Below, in pieces: positions 57,088-64,000 of a stretch of 64,000 bases of DNA (position 1 is the stretch's first letter; the number at the start of each line of letters is the position of its first letter). This DNA comes from Streptomyces sp. CGMCC 4.7035 (GTDB lineage: Bacteria > Actinomycetota > Actinomycetes > Streptomycetales > Streptomycetaceae), in contig NZ_CP134053.1 in the NCBI RefSeq assembly GCF_031583065.1, positions 7,915,001 through 7,979,000 of the forward strand, written 5' to 3'. Below the pieces are notes generated by a model. The model was given only the letters and a program-made list of their open reading frames with translations, was not told the origin of the DNA and did no database searches. The position numbers and the translations under genes are program-made.

Positions 57088-57160
57088 CGCACTCGGCAGG
57101 ATTCGAACCTGCAACCTTCTGATCCGTAGTCAGATGCTCTATCCGTTAAGCTACGAGTGC
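57088..57160 (-). tRNA. tRNA-Arg(ACG)
   Basis: A complete 73-nt cloverleaf: acceptor GCACTCG/CGAGTGC, anticodon stem TCTGA/TCAGA with loop CTACGGA (anticodon ACG), and T arm GCAGGTTCGAATCCTGC. The wobble A34 should be converted to inosine by the TadA encoded in this window. Its 3' half is duplicated at 53656 and 51481. Confidence 0.97.
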
Positions 57161-57331
57161 TTGTTTTGTTTTCTTCCCCGCTCCCGGCCCTTCCGGCCCG
57201 CTCGCGGCGACAGGAAGAACATTACATGACTGCCGCCGCCATGTGAAATCCGTTTGCCGCACCCCTTGTGACCTGCGGAAACGTCCCATCGGACGGTTGA
57301 GAGCGGTTCGTGGGGCGGTCCCGGAAACACC

Positions 57332-57360
57332 GAAGCCCCGGCCGCAGGGACCGGGGCTTC
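57332..57360 (-). terminator. Terminator after tRNA-Ser(GCT)
   Basis: GAAGCCCCGG (57332-57341) pairs with CCGGGGCTTC (57351-57360) over a 9-nt loop, 11 nt beyond the tRNA on its strand. Confidence 0.8.
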
Positions 57361-57371
57361 GTGATCAAGCG

Positions 57372-57462
57372 CGGAGGCGGAGGGATTTGAACCCTCGATG
57401 GGCTTTAAGACCCAAACCGCATTAGCAGTGCGGCGCCATAGACCGGACTAGGCGACGCCTCC
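57372..57462 (-). tRNA. tRNA-Ser(GCT)
   Basis: A 91-nt cloverleaf with acceptor GGAGGCG/CGCCTCC, anticodon loop CTGCTAA (GCT), a long variable arm and T arm GAGGGTTCAAATCCCTC. Confidence 0.96.
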
Positions 57463-57665
57463 AGCACAACCTCCCGCGCAAGCGCGAGTGGTGCGTGCAG
57501 ATGATGACACAGCCGAGTGGGGTGTCACCAATCGCCCCCTACGGTACTAGGCAGCAAGGCCGCAGGGCAAAGCCATAGGCCCGCGATCCCCAGGACGGTT
57601 CCCACGGACTGCTCAATGGGCCCCGGCCACCGCAACCACCCCGCCCCGCCTCCGTTAATCAGGGC

Positions 57666-58145
57666 ATGGTCCAGATCACCTCGCGCGGCCTGCTGCTCGC
57701 TGCCGTCGCCGTCCTGTCCGCGGCCGCGGCGCCCCCCGTGGCGTACGCCCAGGGTCGTCTCCCCGTGCCCGGCGGCGACGGACTCGTCGTCACCGTCAGC
57801 CACGCGGGGCGGGCCGACGGGACGTACCTGCTGCGCTGTCATCCGGGCCGCGGCAGCCATCCGGACCCCGCCGACGCGTGCGACGCCCTGGACCGGCGGA
57901 CCATCTGGGGCCGGGACCCCTTCGCCCCGGTGCCGCCGCGCAGCCTCTGCACGATGCAGTACGGCGGCCCCGCCACCGCGCATGTCACCGGGACCTGGGC
58001 CGGGCGCCCGGTCGACGCGCGGTACGACCGCAGCGACGGCTGTCAGGTCGCCCGCTGGGACGACCTCGTTCCCCTGCTGCCGACCGTGCGTCCATGGGGC
58101 CCTCCCCGCCGGGCCACGGCCGGCTCGGGGGTACGGCACTGGTGA
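57666..58145 (+). CDS. SSI-family secreted subtilisin inhibitor
   Basis: A 159-residue exported protease inhibitor. A signal peptide ends near VAYAQG. The conserved cysteine framework is seen: YLLRCHPGRGSHPDPADACD, the reactive-site Cys in SLCTMQYGG and the last Cys in SDGCQVARW. By alignment with Streptomyces subtilisin inhibitor, whose P1-P1' is Met-Val, P1 here is Met and P1' is Gln. The C-terminal 20 residues extend beyond the usual end. The ATG at 57666 has only a weak site. Confidence 0.87.
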   Translation: MVQITSRGLLLAAVAVLSAAAAPPVAYAQGRLPVPGGDGLVVTVSHAGRADGTYLLRCHPGRGSHPDPADACDALDRRTIWGRDPFAPVPPRSLCTMQYGGPATAHVTGTWAGRPVDARYDRSDGCQVARWDDLVPLLPTVRPWGPPRRATAGSGVRHW

Positions 58146-58332
58146 TATCGCCGTTTCGGCCGGCGACCAGCGTGGTCACAGGTTCTGCGTCACTTCCCCG
58201 TGCGACCTCCCGCTCATCCGCCGCCGCGAGCTGAACCACTGCCCGTAGACTCCCTCGCGTGACACGTGGCGGGCCGGTTGGCAAGATGGCCCCTGCGGTC
58301 GGCAAGGAGCGGTAACAGGGAGGAAGCGTCTC

Positions 58333-61300
58333 GTGAGCAGCAGGCCATCCCGAGGCGCTGCTCGCCTCGCTGCCATACTGGACGCGCTTCCCGACGCATT
58401 GGTGCTGGTCAACGCCAACGGAACGGTCGTCAACGCCAACACCATCGCCCTGGAGGCCTTCGAGACGCCCGGGACCGCCCTGGTGGGGCGCGGGCTGCTC
58501 GATCTGCTGCCTCAGTTCGACTCGCGGCTCATCCCCGGGTCCATGCGGCGGCCCGACTCCATGGACCAGCACGGGCGGACCAAGCCGACCCGGATGATGG
58601 CCCGGCGGACGGACGGCAGCGAGTTCCCCGTCGAGGTCACCAGCGCCAACCTGGAGGACGGACGGCAGGCGTACGACGGCTCCGGCTACACCGGCGACGA
58701 GCTGCTCATGCTCGTCGTCCGCGACCTGTCCGGCACCGTCGACACTGAGGCCGAACTCGCCCGCTCCCAGCGGCAGACCGAGATGATCCTGCGGGCCGCG
58801 GCCGAGGGTGTCGTGGGCACGGACACGGACGGGCGGATCGTGCTCGTCAACCCGGCCGCAGCCCAGATACTCGGATACCGGGCCAGCGACCTGGGCGCGA
58901 AGGAGCTGCACACCCTCGTGCTGCACTCCCGCGACGACGGCTCCCCGTTCCCGTACACGGAGTCACCGCTCCACGACACCCTGCGCTCCGGGCGCAAGCA
59001 CCGGGTACGCGGGCAGGTGCTGTGGTCCAAGAGCGGGGACAAGGTCCCGGTCGACCTGACGACCTCGCCGGTGCGCGACGGCGACCAGATCGTCGGCGCC
59101 GTGATGACGTTCACCGACCGGCGCCCGTTCGACGCGGTCGTCGCGGAGAAGGACGAGGCCGACCAGCAGCACAAGGAAGAGCTGGAGCGGATCGGCAAGG
59201 AGCACGAGGAGGAGCTGACGCGGCTGCGCGAGGAGCACACCGCAGAACTCGACGGGCTGCGGGAGCGGCACGCCGAGGAGGTGGCGTCCGCCGACGAGCG
59301 CTACGCCGCGCTCGGCGAGCGCGAGAAGGACCGGTACGAGGCACTGACGGCCCGGCACGAGCAACTGCTCGCCCTGCTCGGCCAGTCGCTGCGCGGCCCC
59401 ATCGACGAGCTGCGCGGTGAGCTGTCCAAGCTCGCCGCGGACGACGCCGGCCAGCTGTGGCCCGAGGCCAACCAGGTGCTCCACCATCTCGCCGCCGGCT
59501 ACTCGCGCATCACCACGCTCGTCGACAACGTCCTCGGCTACCAGCGCCTGGACGCGGGCGACGACGGTCTCGTACGGACGGCCGTCATGCTCGACGCGGT
59601 CGTCGCCGCCGGTGTCGACGGCGCCGTCGAACTGATCGGGCCCGGACGCGTGCAGTTCGCCGTGCACGCCCCGCCCATCGAGGCCGAGGTCGATCCGCAG
59701 CGGCTCGCGCAGGCGCTCGCGCACCTGGTCGCGGACGTGGCGGGCGTCGACGCCACGGGCAACGCGCCCGTCTCGGCGGGCGGTTACATGGACAACACTG
59801 TCGTCGTGGCGGCCGCGCAGCGCGGTGAGGTCGTACGCATCGAGGTACGCGGCCCGTACGCCGGGGGAGACCCGGTCCACCAGCCGATCGTCGGCGGCAT
59901 CGTGCGCGCGCACGGCGGTGTGCTGCAGACGCATGAGGTGCCCGGCATGAGCGGCAACGCTTATGTGCTCGAGGTGCCGCTCGGCGGTGGCGCCGGGGCG
60001 GTTCCTCCGGCCGTGACCGAGACGCCCGCACAGGAGACCGGGGCGGAGGCCCTGGCGCTCGAGCAGGCCCCGCAGCAGGGCGGCGGACGGCGGCGGGCCC
60101 GCCGGTCGTCCGTGGACGCGTTCCTGGAGAGCGAGGTGGGCGGCGCCGCCTCCTCCGCCGAGGCGCCCACGGCGACGCCCACCGGGCGGCGCAGGCGGCG
60201 CGCGGCGGAGGAGCCCGACGCCGAGGCCTCGGTTCCGGCGCAGGCCGCCGAGGACGAGGACGAGGGCGAAGGCGCCGCGGAGGCCGGTGCGTCGGGCGGT
60301 ACGGGACGGCGGCGCGGACGGCCGAGCCCGGTCGAGAACGGCGCCGGAGGCGTTGCCGAGGGCTCGGTGGTGACCGCCGCCGAGCACGCCGCCGGCGCCC
60401 CGGCCGCCGCCACCGGGCTGGGCGAGGCGGTACCGCCGCAGGGCGTGCCCGCGCCCACGGGCCGACGCGCCCGTCGGGACACGGAACCCCAGGCTTTGCC
60501 GCCGGCGCTGCCCGCGGCCTCCGGTGCGCCGTCCCCGGACGACGCCGACGCCGCCCCACAGCCGACCGGACGTCGTCGCCGTGCGCTGGCCGCCGCCAAC
60601 GAGCGTGCCGCCGCCGCGGATTCCGGTGCCCGGACGGTGTTCGCGCTGCCGCCGGCGGAGGCCGACCGCACGCCGCAGCAGAGCACACCCGCGCCCGCGC
60701 CCGCCCAGGCCGACGAGGGCCGTCATGACGCGGTGCCGACCGAGCAGGCCGAGGACCACACGCCGCCGCAGCCGCACCCCGTGTCCGCGCCCACGGGCCG
60801 CCGCCGCGCACGCCCGGCCACCGCGCCCGGTCAGCCGCCGGCCGCGGCGAACGGGACGGACACGAACGGGCCGACGCCTGCCCAGGGCGCGCCCGCGCAG
60901 ATGACGCCCGCGCAGCCCCTGCCCGCCCAGCCTCTGCCCGCGCAGGAGGGCCCGCAGCCGGTCCCCGCGCAGGGCATGCCGGCGCCCGCGGCCGCACAGG
61001 CCGTTCCGCCGCAGGGGATTCCGGCTCAGGGCGGGCCGGGGGCACCCGGGCAGCCGCTGCCGGCGCAGACGGCTGCCGGCCGGCCCGTCCCCGACCGGCT
61101 CGGCCCCGCTGCCCAGGCCGCACCAGTGGTACCGGGGCAGCCGGTCCCCGCCGCCGCGCCCGCTCAGCCCCTCCCCGCACAACCCGCCGCGGCGCCGCAA
61201 CCCGGGGCCCTGGCGCAGCCGGTGCCCGCGCAGCACACCCCCGCGGGCGGTGTCCCCGCGACCGCCACGCCCGCCCCCGGCACCCCGGTGCCCCCGCAGG

Positions 61301-62583
61301 CCGCCCAGCCGGGGCCCTGGCCCGGTTCCGGGGACACCTCCGGGGCCGGGACGCCCGTGGCGCAGCCCACCCCGTCGGCGGGCACCCCGCTCCCTCCGGA
61401 GCAGGCCGCCCAGCCCCGGACCGCTCAGCCCCTGCCCGCCGAGGCGGCAGCACCCGTCGATCCCCACTCGACACAGGGCCGGGCGATCAGCGTGCGGACC
61501 CTCGGCCAGGGCGTGCCCTTCGCACGGCAGGTGGCGGCCCAGCCGCAGGCTCAGTCCCCCGCGCCTTCCCAGCCGAACGGTTCGGGCCGCCGCCGCAAGC
61601 TCGGTACGCCTCCCTCGCCCGCGGGCGAGCGCCCGGAAACGGCGGCACGCCCGCATCCGCAGGCACCGTCCGCCCCGCTCCCGGCACAGCCCTCCCTGGC
61701 CGGGCAGTCCCGCCTGGCCGGGGCCACCCAGGGCGCCGGACGGTCGTACGCCATAGGAGCACCGGACGAGAACGCCGACGAAGGTCCCGAGCCGCTCGAC
61801 GGTCCCGGCGGCGCCGTCGAGATCGCCGACCAGCCCCATACGCAGCCGATGGACGACGAGCTGCCCCCGGAGCCGCTCGACAACCCGCGTCGGCTGCTCG
61901 TGTGGCCCGCGCCGGACGTGACGACCCAGCAGGCGCTCAGCGACCGCGGCTACCGGCCCGTCATCGTCAACTCCCGTGAGGAGGTCGACGCGCAGATCGC
62001 CGCCTTCCCGGCCGCGCTCTTCGTCGACCCGCTCACCGGGCCGATCACGCGGACCGCTCTCCAGTCGCTGCGCCAGGCGGCGGTGGCCGCCGAGGTCCCC
62101 GTGCTGGTCACGGCCGGACTCGGGCAGGCGACGCGGGAGGCGGCGTACGGCGCCGACCCGGCCGTACTCCTGAAGGCGCTCGCCCCGCGCGACTCCGAGC
62201 AGCACCCGCCGCGCGTGCTGCTCATCGAGGAGCACGCGGAGATCGCGCTCGCGCTCACGGCGACGCTGGAGCGACGCGGGATGCAGGTCGCGCGGGCCGC
62301 ATCGGACGCGGACGCGGTCACGCTCGCGGCGCAGATGCGACCGAACCTCGTGGTGATGGACCTGATGCAGGTGCACCGCCGCCAGGCCGGAGTCGTGGAC
62401 TGGCTGCGCGCGAACAACCTGCTCAACCGCACCCCGCTCGTCGTCTACACGGCCGCCGTCGACCAGGCCGATCTGCCGCGACTGGTCTCGGGGGAGACGG
62501 TCCTGTTCCTGGCCGAGCGCTCGACGAGCCCCGAGGTGCAGGAGCGGATTGTGGATCTGCTGGCGCGGGTCGGCACGAACTGA
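58333..62583 (+). CDS. Giant PAS protein: degenerate histidine kinase fused to a degenerate receiver
   Basis: 1416 residues. Two PAS domains (about 8-135, 145-265), a coiled coil (266-345), a HisKA-like segment in which the phosphoacceptor His is missing (LGQSLRGPIDELRG), and an HATPase-like domain lacking the N-box Asn (QALAHLVADV). About 600 Pro/Ala/Gln-rich residues follow, then a C-terminal receiver that keeps Asp (VVMDLM) and an acidic pair (IEEH) but lacks the conserved Lys. GGGAGG precedes the GTG at 58333. Probably a scaffold or sensor rather than a kinase. Confidence 0.85.
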   Translation: MSSRPSRGAARLAAILDALPDALVLVNANGTVVNANTIALEAFETPGTALVGRGLLDLLPQFDSRLIPGSMRRPDSMDQHGRTKPTRMMARRTDGSEFPVEVTSANLEDGRQAYDGSGYTGDELLMLVVRDLSGTVDTEAELARSQRQTEMILRAAAEGVVGTDTDGRIVLVNPAAAQILGYRASDLGAKELHTLVLHSRDDGSPFPYTESPLHDTLRSGRKHRVRGQVLWSKSGDKVPVDLTTSPVRDGDQIVGAVMTFTDRRPFDAVVAEKDEADQQHKEELERIGKEHEEELTRLREEHTAELDGLRERHAEEVASADERYAALGEREKDRYEALTARHEQLLALLGQSLRGPIDELRGELSKLAADDAGQLWPEANQVLHHLAAGYSRITTLVDNVLGYQRLDAGDDGLVRTAVMLDAVVAAGVDGAVELIGPGRVQFAVHAPPIEAEVDPQRLAQALAHLVADVAGVDATGNAPVSAGGYMDNTVVVAAAQRGEVVRIEVRGPYAGGDPVHQPIVGGIVRAHGGVLQTHEVPGMSGNAYVLEVPLGGGAGAVPPAVTETPAQETGAEALALEQAPQQGGGRRRARRSSVDAFLESEVGGAASSAEAPTATPTGRRRRRAAEEPDAEASVPAQAAEDEDEGEGAAEAGASGGTGRRRGRPSPVENGAGGVAEGSVVTAAEHAAGAPAAATGLGEAVPPQGVPAPTGRRARRDTEPQALPPALPAASGAPSPDDADAAPQPTGRRRRALAAANERAAAADSGARTVFALPPAEADRTPQQSTPAPAPAQADEGRHDAVPTEQAEDHTPPQPHPVSAPTGRRRARPATAPGQPPAAANGTDTNGPTPAQGAPAQMTPAQPLPAQPLPAQEGPQPVPAQGMPAPAAAQAVPPQGIPAQGGPGAPGQPLPAQTAAGRPVPDRLGPAAQAAPVVPGQPVPAAAPAQPLPAQPAAAPQPGALAQPVPAQHTPAGGVPATATPAPGTPVPPQAAQPGPWPGSGDTSGAGTPVAQPTPSAGTPLPPEQAAQPRTAQPLPAEAAAPVDPHSTQGRAISVRTLGQGVPFARQVAAQPQAQSPAPSQPNGSGRRRKLGTPPSPAGERPETAARPHPQAPSAPLPAQPSLAGQSRLAGATQGAGRSYAIGAPDENADEGPEPLDGPGGAVEIADQPHTQPMDDELPPEPLDNPRRLLVWPAPDVTTQQALSDRGYRPVIVNSREEVDAQIAAFPAALFVDPLTGPITRTALQSLRQAAVAAEVPVLVTAGLGQATREAAYGADPAVLLKALAPRDSEQHPPRVLLIEEHAEIALALTATLERRGMQVARAASDADAVTLAAQMRPNLVVMDLMQVHRRQAGVVDWLRANNLLNRTPLVVYTAAVDQADLPRLVSGETVLFLAERSTSPEVQERIVDLLARVGTN

Positions 62584-62625
62584 CCTCGCCCCGCGGGGCC
62601 TTGAAACCACCCATAGGTCACAGGG

Positions 62626-62655
62626 GGCGCTGTTTCACGTGAAACAGCGCCCCAA
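62626..62655 (+). terminator. Bidirectional terminator with a parS core
   Basis: GGGCGCTGTTTCAC and its complement (about 62626-62653) form a long stem between two convergent genes. The centre is the parS sequence listed separately. Confidence 0.7.
62632..62645 (+). other. parS site (ParB-binding)
   Basis: GTTTCACGTGAAAC is the perfect 14-bp palindrome used as parS in Streptomyces. ParB bound there takes part in organising and segregating the origin region. Its presence implies that this window is part of the central chromosome near oriC. Confidence 0.9.
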
Positions 62656-62672
62656 CGTACTGGTGATGAGCC

Positions 62673-64000
<1,328 letters not shown>

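Noticed and set aside
58963..62610. A 1215-codon minus-strand open frame opposite the PAS protein
   Set aside because: Antisense shadow; the sense frame has PAS, coiled-coil and receiver motifs and a GGGAGG-supported start.

Overview
The window is high-GC actinobacterial chromosome, almost certainly Streptomyces. Evidence includes an SSI-type protease inhibitor, paired SigB-family sigma factors (SigF/SigN type), an ATPase-less CUT1 sugar transporter operon, a GTTTCACGTGAAAC parS site, many GTG/TTG starts, leaderless-looking starts and a TTA codon in an accessory gene. From memory, the order upp, TadA-associated protein, tadA, tRNA-Ser, sigF, sigN resembles the S. coelicolor SCO4034-SCO4041 neighbourhood in the chromosome core. 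No species call is possible.

Layout. 1-7 kb: XRE regulator fragment, Fpg/Nei glycosylase, serine hydrolase, NarL-type two-component pair, quinone oxidoreductase behind two matching operator-like sites, and a tail-anchored cysteine-rich protein. 7-13.6 kb: galactoside operon on the minus strand (binding protein, two permeases, GH36, GH42), each junction overlapping by 4 bp or nearly so. 14-18 kb: CopC-CopD protein, SDR and cupin. 17.5-21.1 kb: iron-box locus with an acylase and a siderophore-type acyltransferase on one strand and a siderophore-interacting protein on the other. 21-27.7 kb: DNA repair, small conserved proteins, upp and tadA, separated by many short tandem repeats. 27.8-29.5 kb: tRNA-Ser(CGA), an RsrR-like Rrf2 regulator and an NmrA-like protein, closed by a second copy of the tRNA 3' end. 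30-33.8 kb: small membrane protein, Dabb protein, sigF, sigN and a lipoprotein. 34-39.8 kb: MarR with a strong operator, an MFS exporter with three C-terminal beta-sandwich repeats, a YceI protein with a similar domain, a PPOX protein and TetR. 40-46.2 kb: response regulator, histidine kinase, GT2-GtrA and GT39 as one overlapping operon. 46.4-51.3 kb: accessory genes around a 7-bp minisatellite.

51.48-57.16 kb is the most interesting region. tRNA-Arg(ACG) is followed by two further copies of its 3' end, each with its own hairpin terminator. They divide the interval into two tandem remnants of integrated elements. One holds a multicopper oxidase. The other holds a secreted protein, a decayed tyrosine integrase, and an unrecognised pair: a multi-spanning membrane protein with a TTA codon, coupled to a small nucleotidyltransferase-like protein. 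This pair is my best candidate for an undescribed system.

57.3-64 kb: tRNA-Ser(GCT), an SSI-type inhibitor, a 1416-residue PAS protein that looks like a dead histidine kinase joined to a degenerate receiver, a parS site inside the convergent terminator, and the C-terminal part of an acyl-CoA synthetase running off the edge. All functions are read from sequence; nothing was searched.
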